Source: Roseiconus nitratireducens
GTDB taxonomy: Bacteria; Planctomycetota; Planctomycetia; Pirellulales; Pirellulaceae
DNA length: 64,000 nt
Assembly: GCF_008629675.1 (NCBI RefSeq)
Contig: NZ_VWOX01000008.1
Location: 124,001 to 188,000 of the forward strand
Direction of reading: 5' to 3'
A model generated the notes under the pieces. That model made no database searches, was not told where the DNA came from, and saw only the letters and a list, made by a program, of their open reading frames with translations. Positions 9,095 through 17,320 of the stretch are shown one piece after another. Every line of letters begins with the position of its first letter. Within the stretch, counting starts at the first letter, position 1. The translations under genes were made by a program, and so were the position numbers.

Positions 9095-9232
9095 TAACTG
9101 AACAGCGTTACTTTCAGCCAAAAGCAGCGTGATTCGCAGTGCAATGAGCGGCAAGGCGATAGCCGCCGATTGAGGCGAGAAAACCCGCGGCTAGCGGCAC
9201 GCGGCTCACCCAACGTGGCTCACCCAACGTGG
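9095..9232. repeat. Composite REP-pair element (copy 2, forward orientation)
   Basis: Carries gcaatgagcggcaaggcg with the gccgcc stem, then aacccgcggctagcggc and ggctcacccaac; the last 12 bp are duplicated directly (cgtggctcaccc twice). It fills most of the gap between the sialidase-like gene and the convergent methyltransferase gene. Confidence 0.75.
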
Positions 9233-9246
9233 CGTTGTCCAGCGAT

Positions 9247-9969
9247 TCAAGGTTTCAAAAGCTCGAACACCATCACATTGCTGGCCCGGTGACGATCGAC
9301 GCTTCGCTGCTGCCAATCCGCACGCAACGTTTCTGTGAGCTCCGGGCAGAATCTTGCGTTCGCCTGTTCAAACTTTTCGATCCAATACGAATGAGGTTGC
9401 TCGTTGACATGATCCGTTCCGCCCTGACCCGGGGTTGCTGCGGTGATCACCATCCACCGCGAAGAGTACCCGGCCAGAAGACGGATGTATCGATCGGCGC
9501 AGTCCTCGGGCAGGTGTTCAGCAACTTCGGTGCTCAATACCAAACCGAATTCTCCAAGGTCTCGCGGGGGTGCACCCTCGATGTCGAATTCATGCACCTC
9601 GAGCCCCTTCTCATGACAGATCTTGATCGCCGCCTGTGAGTACTCCAACCCGATCGTCCGAACCCCGTTGGCACGCAGGGCTGCCATCACCGCACCGCTG
9701 CCGCAACCGACATCCAAAACGGAATCGACGGAAAAATGCTCGACCAGTGAATCGGCGATTCCAGAAGCCGAAACAAGCATCGCCCGATCCTGGCGTCGGT
9801 AGTACACCTCGTCGTATAGCTCGTTGTGGGAAGCGGTCCGCTCGAGCCGAACTTTCGCGGCAAGCAACTGCCGAGAGAAGAAGTTGTGACCGCCGAAGAC
9901 GTAGCCATGCAATGCATCGGGAAAGAAACGACGCCAGACCGACTTCATCGATTTGTAAACGATTCCCAT
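9247..9969 (-). CDS. Class I SAM-dependent methyltransferase
   Basis: 240 residues from the ATG at 9969, which has aagggat a few bases upstream; the frame is open for another 98 codons upstream, but these are arginine-rich and not credible. Motif I is SVLDVGCGSGAVMAAL, the acidic end of strand 2 is in IGLEYSQAAI, and the post-motif region reads FGLVLSTEVAEHLP, all typical of Methyltransf_11/25-type enzymes. N-terminal RHNELYDEVYY-like context (residues about 45-60) resembles small-molecule or lipid/sugar methyltransferases that act with surface-polysaccharide genes. No operon partner: it is convergent with the upstream gene and divergent from a small lipoprotein gene. Substrate unknown. Confidence 0.85.
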   Translation of the reverse strand: MGIVYKSMKSVWRRFFPDALHGYVFGGHNFFSRQLLAAKVRLERTASHNELYDEVYYRRQDRAMLVSASGIADSLVEHFSVDSVLDVGCGSGAVMAALRANGVRTIGLEYSQAAIKICHEKGLEVHEFDIEGAPPRDLGEFGLVLSTEVAEHLPEDCADRYIRLLAGYSSRWMVITAATPGQGGTDHVNEQPHSYWIEKFEQANARFCPELTETLRADWQQRSVDRHRASNVMVFELLKP

Positions 9970-10417
9970 CGCGATCCCTTGCATGCTTCGGATTGAGGGC
10001 ACAGCCGGATGCTCGGACCACCGTAATTGACCCGCTTCCCTTTTGGATGACAAGCGACGCCGTTGCTTCTGGCAGACAACACGCCGCTGATTCCTCCAAA
10101 AGAGACTTTGATGCGCGTCGCCCCACCCCTGCCGGGATCGCCCTCGATCCGCCCCTGGGCGTCTCGGCCGTGTCGGTGATTCGTCGGAGGAACCGAGGCA
10201 CTGACCGGGTGACATGCGAAAGCACCAATACTGTCCCGCGTCGAGCCGTTGGCGGAAGCCCAAGATGCGACCGCGGAGAGAGCCGCAGCGGGCCTATCGA
10301 CCGAGGCCGTTTGAGGAGCAAATTGAGCTCGAGCTACTTGCGTGGCGGGCCGAGTTGAGAAAGAATATCGCGTTCCTGCTGATTTGCCCCCCTTTCTTCC
10401 ACGAACGAGCAATTGCA
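9970..10417. other. Intergenic region, no gene seen
   Basis: Between the divergently transcribed methyltransferase and lipoprotein genes. Open frames on both strands here are arginine-rich and overlap one another; none starts with a ribosome binding site or resembles a family. It should contain both promoters, but I cannot pick them out with confidence. Confidence 0.5.
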
Positions 10418-10597
10418 ATGTCACGTTTGGTCGGCTCAGTCATGTTTGCTTTCAGCCTTTTCGTCCTTTCGATTTCCGTCGTCGGCTGCGGCTCTGAGAA
10501 CGAAGTCATCGAAGACACTCGGACGGACGCCGAGATCCAACAAGAAATGGAAGATTACGAAGAGCAAATGAACGCAGTTGAGGAAATCCAGCAGTAG
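10418..10597 (+). CDS. Small lipoprotein, unknown function
   Basis: 59 residues. The N-terminus SRLVGSVMFAFSLFVLSISVVGC is a lipoprotein signal with a lipobox ending VVGC, lipidation expected on the cysteine at residue 23. The mature part (about 37 residues) is highly acidic and predicted helical: EDTRTDAEIQQEMEDYEEQ. This is the pattern of small planctomycete lipoproteins of unknown role. It ends 41 bp before the next gene on the same strand and could be co-transcribed with it. Confidence 0.75.
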   Translation: MSRLVGSVMFAFSLFVLSISVVGCGSENEVIEDTRTDAEIQQEMEDYEEQMNAVEEIQQ

Positions 10598-10638
10598 TCG
10601 GCCATCGCTGATGGTTGCGTAAAACGCATGGCGCTTTG

Positions 10639-12399
10639 ATGGCTAGACGCAAGAATCGATTGCACACAGCCCGTCAAGCGCCAACGAATCCGGAGGTCGC
10701 CTCGGCGGACACGGCAATTCCAAATCGCTTTTCTTTTGCGATTCTCCTAGCGAGCATTTGTGGGCTCGCTTTTTTTCTGCGCTTCATCCACGTCTTGCAG
10801 ACGATTGAAGTCCCGACACTGATTCGGTTGTTGGGGGACGCCAGGGGGTACTTTGACTGGGCCGTCAGAATCAGCGACGGCAATTGGTATGGCACCGAGA
10901 CCTTCTACCAGGCTCCGCTGTACCCCTATTTCCTGGCCGTCCTGATCAAGATCTTCGGCCCCAGCGTCACCGGGATCCGGTTGGTTCAGATGATACTGGG
11001 CGTTGCCGGCGTCGCCTTGATCGGACTGACGGGTCGGAAACTGTTTTCCGAGAAAGTCGGCTTGGTTTCCGCACTCATGCTGGCCGCCTATCCGCCGGCC
11101 ATCTACTACGACGGCATCATTCAAAAAGCCGCCCTGGCGACTTTCCTGTTGTGCCTCGTGCTCACTGCCTGCGCTTATCTGCAAAAGGACCCACGCTGGT
11201 GGCACGCCGTGTTGGCGGGGGTCTCCCTGGGCATGCTGGTGCTGACGCGAGAGAATGCGTTGCTGTGGACCCCGATCATTCCGCTTTGGATCTTGCTGGG
11301 GCTGCGCGACGCGAAATGGCGCCGATGGACACTGGTCGGTTGTTACGCGGGTGGCCTTGCCGTGATCCTGCTGCCCGTCGCGGCGCGAAACGCGTCACTT
11401 GGCGGCGAGTGGTCGCCAACCACCTTTCAAGCGGGCCCCAATTTCTACATCGGCAACAACCGACAAGCCAACGGCATCTACGTGCCCTTGATTCCCGGTC
11501 GCGGAACACCGATGTACGAACGGGCCGATGCGGAACGTTTGGCCGAACAAACGGTGGGCCACGAACTATCCGCTCGCGAAGTCTCCAAGTTTTGGATGTC
11601 GCGCGCCTGGGAAGACATCCGACAGGCTCCGGGCCGCTGGGTGCAACTGATGGTCGCAAAGACGTTCATGGTCTTCAATCGCTACGAAGTACCCGATGTC
11701 GAAAGCATGTACATCTTTCGCGAGTACTCCGGCCCGTTGAAGTTGAGCCGAATTTGGCACTTTGGCACGCTGTGCCCGCTGGGGATTTGGGGACTGATCG
11801 CGACTCGGAGAAACTGGCGACAGCTGTGGCTATTCTACCTGCTCCTGGTAACGATGATCGCCGCGGTGGTGCTGTTTTTTATCCTAGGTCGATACCGCAA
11901 CCCGATCGCGATTCTGCTCATCCCGTTTGCCGCGGCCGGTGTCGCCGACCTGATCGCCTGCGTGAGAGAGCGGCGACGATTGATCAGCGCTGCGGTGGTC
12001 CTGCTGCTGTCCGGCATCTTTTGCAATATCCACGTTCACGAAGAACGCTCACTGCAAGCCAGCTGCTACATGAACATGGGGATCTCCGCCTGCAAGGCGG
12101 GCGACCTTCCAGCTGGGATCCGGATGTTGCAGCATGCCATTGACGAGTTTCCGGAAATGGCCGAAGGCTACGTCAATCTTGGCCGGGCCTACATGATGAA
12201 CCGACAGCCCGATCTTGCCGCCCAATGCTTCCAGAATGCCCTGATCCTGGATCCCCGCCTGATGGGCATCCACTACCAGCTTGGTGAGGCGCTGGAGTAC
12301 TCCGGCAAGCGTCAGCAGGCGATCGAGCAGTACCAGCGGGCTTTAACAATTAACCCCGCGGATGCACGAGCCGCCGAGGCATTGAACCGGCTCCAATGA
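10639..12399 (+). CDS. GT39-like membrane glycosyltransferase with C-terminal TPR domain
   Basis: 586 residues. About residues 35-460 form a multi-spanning membrane domain of the PMT/ArnT (GT-C, glycosyltransferase family 39) type, with the catalytic-type acidic residue region LLGDARGYFDWAVRIS in the first periplasmic loop and the WYGTETFYQAPLYPYFLA motif typical of these proteins. Such enzymes transfer a sugar from a polyprenyl-phosphate donor on the outer face of the inner membrane. The C-terminus (about 475-586) contains three TPR units (for example AEGYVNLGRAYMMNRQPDLA, MGIHYQLGEALEYSGK). The ATG at 10639 was chosen; an in-frame TTG at 10615 is possible. Acceptor and donor unknown. Confidence 0.85.
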   Translation: MARRKNRLHTARQAPTNPEVASADTAIPNRFSFAILLASICGLAFFLRFIHVLQTIEVPTLIRLLGDARGYFDWAVRISDGNWYGTETFYQAPLYPYFLAVLIKIFGPSVTGIRLVQMILGVAGVALIGLTGRKLFSEKVGLVSALMLAAYPPAIYYDGIIQKAALATFLLCLVLTACAYLQKDPRWWHAVLAGVSLGMLVLTRENALLWTPIIPLWILLGLRDAKWRRWTLVGCYAGGLAVILLPVAARNASLGGEWSPTTFQAGPNFYIGNNRQANGIYVPLIPGRGTPMYERADAERLAEQTVGHELSAREVSKFWMSRAWEDIRQAPGRWVQLMVAKTFMVFNRYEVPDVESMYIFREYSGPLKLSRIWHFGTLCPLGIWGLIATRRNWRQLWLFYLLLVTMIAAVVLFFILGRYRNPIAILLIPFAAAGVADLIACVRERRRLISAAVVLLLSGIFCNIHVHEERSLQASCYMNMGISACKAGDLPAGIRMLQHAIDEFPEMAEGYVNLGRAYMMNRQPDLAAQCFQNALILDPRLMGIHYQLGEALEYSGKRQQAIEQYQRALTINPADARAAEALNRLQ

Positions 12400-12428
12400 G
12401 ACACCGGGCAAGTGGACAAAACTAGCCC

Positions 12429-12468
12429 TGTAGAACCAACTCGAGACCACCCCCTCGAGTGAACTACA
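12429..12468. other. Hairpin downstream of the GT39 gene
   Basis: Nested inverted repeats: tgtag/ctaca outside and actcgag/ctcgagt inside with an 8-nt loop. No T-run follows, so at most a weak or Rho-assisted transcription end for the gene upstream. Confidence 0.45.
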
Positions 12469-12618
12469 CGGCCCCACCCGAGTGAGCATTCCCGGACGAA
12501 ATTGAGGTTTTTTCTCTCCCGCTTAAAACCGGTCCATGGGTATCCTAATAGCGTTCTAGTGGCGGGTTTCCGCTCTCAATTTGACGTATTGATGTTTATC
12601 TATTCTCAGGAGTCTCAC

Positions 12619-13890
12619 ATGCAAAGAGTTCGTTCGTCGCGACCTGGTTTCACATTGGTGGAGCTGCTGGTCGTCATCGCCATCATTGGCATCCTCGTGG
12701 GCCTGCTGCTGCCGGCTGTCCAGGCGGCTCGCGAAGCTGCTCGGCGAATGTCCTGCAGCAACAATTTCAAACAGATCGGGCTTGCGATTCACAACTATCA
12801 CAGCTCCTACAAGCAGTTGCCACAAAACGGCACCGGAAGCGCGCGCCGGGCATCGACGCCTGACCCCACCAACGACTGCAACCGACTGTTTCTGAGCTGG
12901 TTGGTTCCGATCCTTCCCTACATGGAACAGCAAGGTCTGTGGGAACAAATCGCAAACCCCAGCCGCGAGACGGCCAACGGTGGAACTCCGGCAGGGACCG
13001 GCGGTGTTTGGCAGGCGATGGGTCCTTGCCCCTGGCAAACGACCTACATCCCCTGGGTGACGCAAGTCCCCGGTTTCCGTTGCCCCAGTGACCCGGCCAA
13101 GTCTCAGGCTGCCGGTCAACTCGCTCGAACGAACTACGCATGTTCGCTCGGCGACGCGGTGGACCAGGCTCACAACGGCGGCGTCAATGACTTCGGGCAA
13201 TTTGGCAACAACGATGCCGCGGCCTTCAATGAAAACTGGGCCGTGGAACGTGCCCGTGCCGCCCAGCGTGGATTCTTCTGGAATCGCAATGCGATGAAGT
13301 TCCGCGACGTTCTGGATGGACTTTCCAACACCGTTGCCGCAGCTGAAGTTTGTACTTCGGGCGGCAAGCGTGAAGTCAAAGCGGACTTCGTCCGGAACAT
13401 CCAGATGCGGGCTCCTGGTGCGAACAACAACACCATCTTGCAACCGTCTCTGTGTAAGGCAGGCGCTCACATTGATCCGCAGCGCCCCGCGTTTTACGAC
13501 GAAACGGCAACCGTCAGTGGATCGTTGTCGCAAGCCAAGCACTCTCGTTGGGCGGATTCGCGGGCCTACTACACCGCGTTCCACACCATTCTTCCACCCA
13601 ACAATGCCAACTGCGTGGACGCCAACAACGACGGGAACCATCCCGGTGTGATCTCGACCGCGGGTAGCCGCCACTCAGGAGGTGCTCACGTGCTGATGGG
13701 CGACGGTGCCGTGGTCTTCATCACCGAAAGCATTGATGGCGGTGATGCGACGAAGCCGACGGTGTGTGTCCAGCGTTCCGACGTGGTCGGTGTCGCTTCT
13801 GTCCCTGGAACGGCAAGCCCGTATGGGTTGTGGGGTGCGTTAGGCACACGCGACGCATCGGAAACCATCCAGGAATCGTTTAACCAGTAA
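12619..13890 (+). CDS. DUF1559 pilin-like protein, copy 1
   Basis: 423 residues from the ATG at 12619, preceded by aggagtctcac. The N-terminus is a type IV prepilin / pseudopilin signal: short basic leader, RPGFTLVELLVVIAIIGIL with cleavage expected before F and methylation of the new N-terminus. After the hydrophobic helix come AAREAARRMSCSNNFKQIGLAIHNYH and, near the C-terminus, SRHSGGAHVLMGDGAV, the H-x9-DG motif that defines DUF1559. Dozens of paralogues per genome are usual in Planctomycetes and they are thought to be secreted or assembled by a type II secretion/type IV pilus-like machine; their role is unproved. Monocistronic: own leader and terminator. The frame upstream of 12619 is open but lacks any leader logic. 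Confidence 0.95.
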   Translation: MQRVRSSRPGFTLVELLVVIAIIGILVGLLLPAVQAAREAARRMSCSNNFKQIGLAIHNYHSSYKQLPQNGTGSARRASTPDPTNDCNRLFLSWLVPILPYMEQQGLWEQIANPSRETANGGTPAGTGGVWQAMGPCPWQTTYIPWVTQVPGFRCPSDPAKSQAAGQLARTNYACSLGDAVDQAHNGGVNDFGQFGNNDAAAFNENWAVERARAAQRGFFWNRNAMKFRDVLDGLSNTVAAAEVCTSGGKREVKADFVRNIQMRAPGANNNTILQPSLCKAGAHIDPQRPAFYDETATVSGSLSQAKHSRWADSRAYYTAFHTILPPNNANCVDANNDGNHPGVISTAGSRHSGGAHVLMGDGAVVFITESIDGGDATKPTVCVQRSDVVGVASVPGTASPYGLWGALGTRDASETIQESFNQ

Positions 13891-13940
13891 GGTTGACCAC
13901 CAACCGTCTCAGGTTGGAAGCAACCCTTCGATATTTGCGA

Positions 13941-13973
13941 CCTCGCCCGCTATCTGCGGGCGAGGTTTTTTTT
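13941..13973 (+). terminator. Intrinsic terminator of DUF1559 copy 1
   Basis: Stem cctcgcccgc / gcgggcgagg with loop tatct-like, followed directly by eight T residues. Lies 50 bp after the stop codon and is duplicated after copy 2. Confidence 0.92.
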
Positions 13974-14308
13974 GGCATGCCCCAAACGAAGCCTCGACTC
14001 TGTCGTCCGGGACGGCTGTCGACGCCCGTGCGAACCGGGGCGAATAGCCTTCAGGGCTCCCGCATGGAGGCCGTGCACTTCTGTTCACTGACCTACGGGG
14101 GGCATGTTAGCGCAGGAGCTTGTGACAATGCGGCGATGCTAAAGAAAAGTCGTCCTTTAAACGCCGTCCGAATACCCGGTTGAGCATTGCCGGACGAAAT
14201 TGAGGTATTTTGTCTCCCATTTGAGACCGATTAAAGGGTACCCTAATTGCCTTCTAGTGGCGGATTCCCGCTCACTATTTGTTGCCTCGCTATTCTTAGG
14301 AGTCTCAC

Positions 14309-15580
14309 ATGCAAAGAGCTCGCTCGTCACGACCTGGTTTCACACTGGTGGAGCTGCTGGTCGTCATCGCCATCATCGGCATTCTCGTTGGCCTGCTGCT
14401 GCCGGCTGTTCAGGCGGCTCGCGAAGCTGCTCGGCGAATGTCCTGCAGCAACAATTTCAAGCAAATTGGGCTTGCGATTCATAACTATCACAGCTCGTAC
14501 AAGCAGTTGCCGATTAACGGCACGGGGAGTCAGCGATCGCCCTCGACCCCCAACCCAACCAACGACTGCAATCGACTGTTTCTGAGTTGGCTGGTCCCGA
14601 TTCTGCCCTACATGGAACAGCAAGGGCTGTGGGAACAAATCGCCAACCCCAGCCAGGCAACGGCCAACGGTGGAACCCCGGCAGCGACAGGCGGTGTTTG
14701 GCAGCCGATGGGTCCTTGCCCCTGGCAAACGACCTACATTCCCTGGGTGACGCAGGTACCCGGTTTCCGTTGCCCCAGTGACCCCGCCAAGTCTCAGGCT
14801 GCCGGTCAACTCGCTCGAACGAACTACGCGTGTTCGCTCGGCGATGCCGTTGACCGATCGAACAATGGCGGTGTCAATGACTTTGGACAATTTGGCAACA
14901 ACGACGCATCGGCCTTCAACGAGAACTGGGCCGTGGAACGTGCCCGTGCCGCTCAGCGTGGATTCTTCTGGAATCGCAATGCGATGAAGTTCCGCGACAT
15001 TCTGGATGGACTTTCCAATACCGTGGCTGCCGGTGAAGTTTGTACTTCGGGCGGTAAGCGTGAGGTCAAAGCGGACTTCGTGCGAAACATCCAGATGCGG
15101 GCTCCTGGTGCCAACAACAACACCATCTTGCAGCCGTCTCTGTGTAAGTCAGGCGCTCACATTGATCCGGAGCGCCCGGCGTTTTATGACGAAACGGCAA
15201 CCGTCAGTGGATCGTTGTCGCAAGCCAAGCATTCGCGTTGGGCGGATTCGCGGGCCTACTACACCGCGTTCCACACCATCCTTCCACCCAACAATGCGAA
15301 TTGCGTGGATGCCAACAACGACGGGAACCACTCCGGCGTGATTTCAACCGCGGGTAGCCGCCACTCCGGTGGCGCTCACGTGCTGATGGGTGATGGTGCC
15401 GTGGTCTTCGTCACGGAAAGCATCGACGGCGGTGATCCCACGCTGCCGACGGTGTGTGTCCAACGTTCCGACGTGGTCGGTGTCGCTTCTGTTCCCGGAA
15501 CGGCAAGTCCCTACGGGTTGTGGGGTGCCTTGGGCACACGCGACGCCTCGGAAACCATCCAGGAATCGTTTAACCAGTAA
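14309..15580 (+). CDS. DUF1559 pilin-like protein, copy 2
   Basis: 423 residues, same length and architecture as the copy upstream: prepilin signal RPGFTLVELLVVIAIIGIL, conserved SCSNNFKQIGLAIHNYH block and C-terminal H-x9-DG motif in SRHSGGAHVLMGDGAV. Differences from copy 1 cluster in two loops (about residues 72-84 and 113-130) and around residue 192 (DRSNNGG versus DQAHNGG), suggesting surface variation on a conserved core. Separate promoter region and terminator, so it can be expressed independently of copy 1. Differences at silent sites exceed amino-acid differences, so purifying selection appears to act on both copies (judged by eye). Confidence 0.95.
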   Translation: MQRARSSRPGFTLVELLVVIAIIGILVGLLLPAVQAAREAARRMSCSNNFKQIGLAIHNYHSSYKQLPINGTGSQRSPSTPNPTNDCNRLFLSWLVPILPYMEQQGLWEQIANPSQATANGGTPAATGGVWQPMGPCPWQTTYIPWVTQVPGFRCPSDPAKSQAAGQLARTNYACSLGDAVDRSNNGGVNDFGQFGNNDASAFNENWAVERARAAQRGFFWNRNAMKFRDILDGLSNTVAAGEVCTSGGKREVKADFVRNIQMRAPGANNNTILQPSLCKSGAHIDPERPAFYDETATVSGSLSQAKHSRWADSRAYYTAFHTILPPNNANCVDANNDGNHSGVISTAGSRHSGGAHVLMGDGAVVFVTESIDGGDPTLPTVCVQRSDVVGVASVPGTASPYGLWGALGTRDASETIQESFNQ

Positions 15581-15628
15581 GGTTGACCGCCAACCGCCAG
15601 GTTGGAAGCAACCCTTCGATATTCGCGA

Positions 15629-15661
15629 CCTCGCCCGCTATCTGTGGGCGAGGTTTTTTTT
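15629..15661 (+). terminator. Intrinsic terminator of DUF1559 copy 2
   Basis: Stem cctcgcccgc / gtgggcgagg followed by eight T residues; the duplicate of the terminator after copy 1 with one stem mismatch compensated as a G-T pair. Confidence 0.92.
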
Positions 15662-16042
15662 GGCATGTCCCCAACCCAAGTCTCCCTTCCCCCGTACGGA
15701 CTCGTGGTAGCGGGAAGGCAGACATTCGCAAACAACGTTCACTCTTCCGTTCGTGCAGCTTTGCTTCACCCTCCCTCCGGGAGGGTCGCGGAGGAGCTTG
15801 CGACGACGCGGGGAGGGCACGTCCGAAGTCATTGATTTCACCAGTTGTTCAAGACGCCCACCCAAGGCTCGTGCCTCGCCTTTGACCCTCCCGGAGAGCG
15901 GGTGAATTTCAGAAAAGCACGTCTTTGTCTGGCGCGGAAGACTGCACGACCTCCGAGCGGGAGGATGAGGCAAAACGGCACGACGCTCCGCGTCCCAAAT
16001 TCAGTATCATGAGTTCCTCCGCACCCGATTCGAATCCGTTGC
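15662..16042. other. Intergenic region with short inverted repeats
   Basis: No gene seen. Holds a small hairpin around ccctccgggaggg (about 15773-15787) and a related ccctcccgga stretch near 15893, possibly decayed copies of a dispersed repeat. The promoter of the SGNH hydrolase gene should be in the last part. Confidence 0.4.
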
Positions 16043-17122
16043 ATGCCATCGACTGCTTCCGCTAACCAGACGCCCCAGAGCACCCCTTCGCGCCGTGCAG
16101 TCCCGCTCCGGCGAAGGATCCTGTTGAGCGCAATCACCGTCTTACTGTTTTTTGGCTCGATTGAACTCTTGCTCCGGCTGTCGGGATTCCGAGCCAATTT
16201 GAACGTCGAGAGGATGGCGTTCACCTTTCCGATCGATGACTACAACAAAAGTGCGCCTCAACCGTTCCTCGTTCGCGACGACACCTTGTTTTGGCGACCG
16301 CGGGCCGGCGTGATGGACCACAATTCGCACGGCTTCTACGGCCCCGAGTTCAACGTGGAGAAGCAGCCGGGCGTGTTCCGAATCGTCTGTCTGGGAGATT
16401 CGTGCACACACTTCGGCCCCGATTCCTATCCAGACATGCTGCGAGTGTATCTGGACGAAATGGCCCCCGGTCAGTTTGAGGTCATCAATGCTGGGGTGAT
16501 CGGATACACATCCTTTCAGGGGCGACGCCTACTGGAATCCGAAGTCCTGAATTGGTCCCCCGATCTCGTGACCGTGTACTTCGGATGGAACGATCATTGG
16601 CTTGCCCGCGGAAGGCAAGACAAGAATCAGAACGCGGAAACGTCTGCGGTGGTCGATGCGCTGCGAGAACTTCGTGTTGTCCAGCTGACGGCGTTCGCCT
16701 TGGGAGGGGTGACGAGCGACGACCGGAACGTGATGCGAGTGGAACCCGACGACTATCGCCAGAATCTTGCCCGCATCTGCCAAGAATGCGAATCGCGTGA
16801 CGTCGCCGTCTGGTACTTCACGGCTCCACACGCATTCGACCTCGGCATTCCGCCGTATCTGACTCAGTCAGGGGAAGTTGCGGACGCAGGCTCGCTGGTT
16901 CCGTTGCACCAAAGCTACAACCAGATCGTCCGCGAAGTGGCAAACGCGTGTGGCGCCCCACTCGTTGACTTGGCAAGTGAAATGGATGGAATGAACAAGC
17001 AGCAGCTTTTCATCGATGATCACATCCACCTGTCCCAAGGTGGCAAACTGTACGTCACCAAAAGAATCATTCAGATGCTCGAGTCGACCGGTACCTTGGC
17101 GGACGATCCAAACATTCAGTAG
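16043..17122 (+). CDS. Membrane-anchored SGNH/GDSL-type hydrolase
   Basis: 359 residues. A single N-terminal membrane segment (RRILLSAITVLLFFGSIELLLR, about 25-47) anchors an SGNH domain in the periplasm. Block I is VCLGDSCTHFG with nucleophile S120, the block II glycine is in NAGVIGYTSFQG, block III is VYFGWNDHW with the oxyanion Asn, and block V is IDDHIHLS with the Asp/His pair of the triad. SGNH enzymes are esterases, lipases or glycan O-acetyl transferases/esterases; with the membrane anchor, removal or transfer of acetyl groups on exopolysaccharide is a reasonable guess. An upstream ATG at 16010 is out of frame, so 16043 is used. Monocistronic by context. Confidence 0.87.
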   Translation: MPSTASANQTPQSTPSRRAVPLRRRILLSAITVLLFFGSIELLLRLSGFRANLNVERMAFTFPIDDYNKSAPQPFLVRDDTLFWRPRAGVMDHNSHGFYGPEFNVEKQPGVFRIVCLGDSCTHFGPDSYPDMLRVYLDEMAPGQFEVINAGVIGYTSFQGRRLLESEVLNWSPDLVTVYFGWNDHWLARGRQDKNQNAETSAVVDALRELRVVQLTAFALGGVTSDDRNVMRVEPDDYRQNLARICQECESRDVAVWYFTAPHAFDLGIPPYLTQSGEVADAGSLVPLHQSYNQIVREVANACGAPLVDLASEMDGMNKQQLFIDDHIHLSQGGKLYVTKRIIQMLESTGTLADDPNIQ

Positions 17123-17320
17123 CCCGCGAAACAGGGCGCGGCGAGGCATGAACTTGGCGTTTCAAACTGTGACCGAGAAATCCTCGCGACGGCAGCAACG
17201 CGACTTGCACCGGTTTTCAAACAGAGCGACTTCGGAAGCACAATTCGCCCGATATTTCAAACTCGCCGCACCCCCCCGCAGCAGCGGTGCAACGATTTCG
17301 GCAGAAGGTAGAATACACGC

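Larger units (their letters stand above)
12483..15664 (+). repeat. Tandem duplication of a whole DUF1559 transcription unit
   Basis: Two direct copies of about 1.49 kb (12483-13976 and 14181-15664), offset by about 1.70 kb. Each contains about 130 bp of upstream sequence (beginning tgagcatt and including the shared cggacgaaattgaggt), the same aggagtctcac leader, a 423-codon gene and a hairpin-plus-T-run terminator. The proteins differ at about 22 of 423 positions by eye. The spacer between the copies is not duplicated. Confidence 0.93.
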
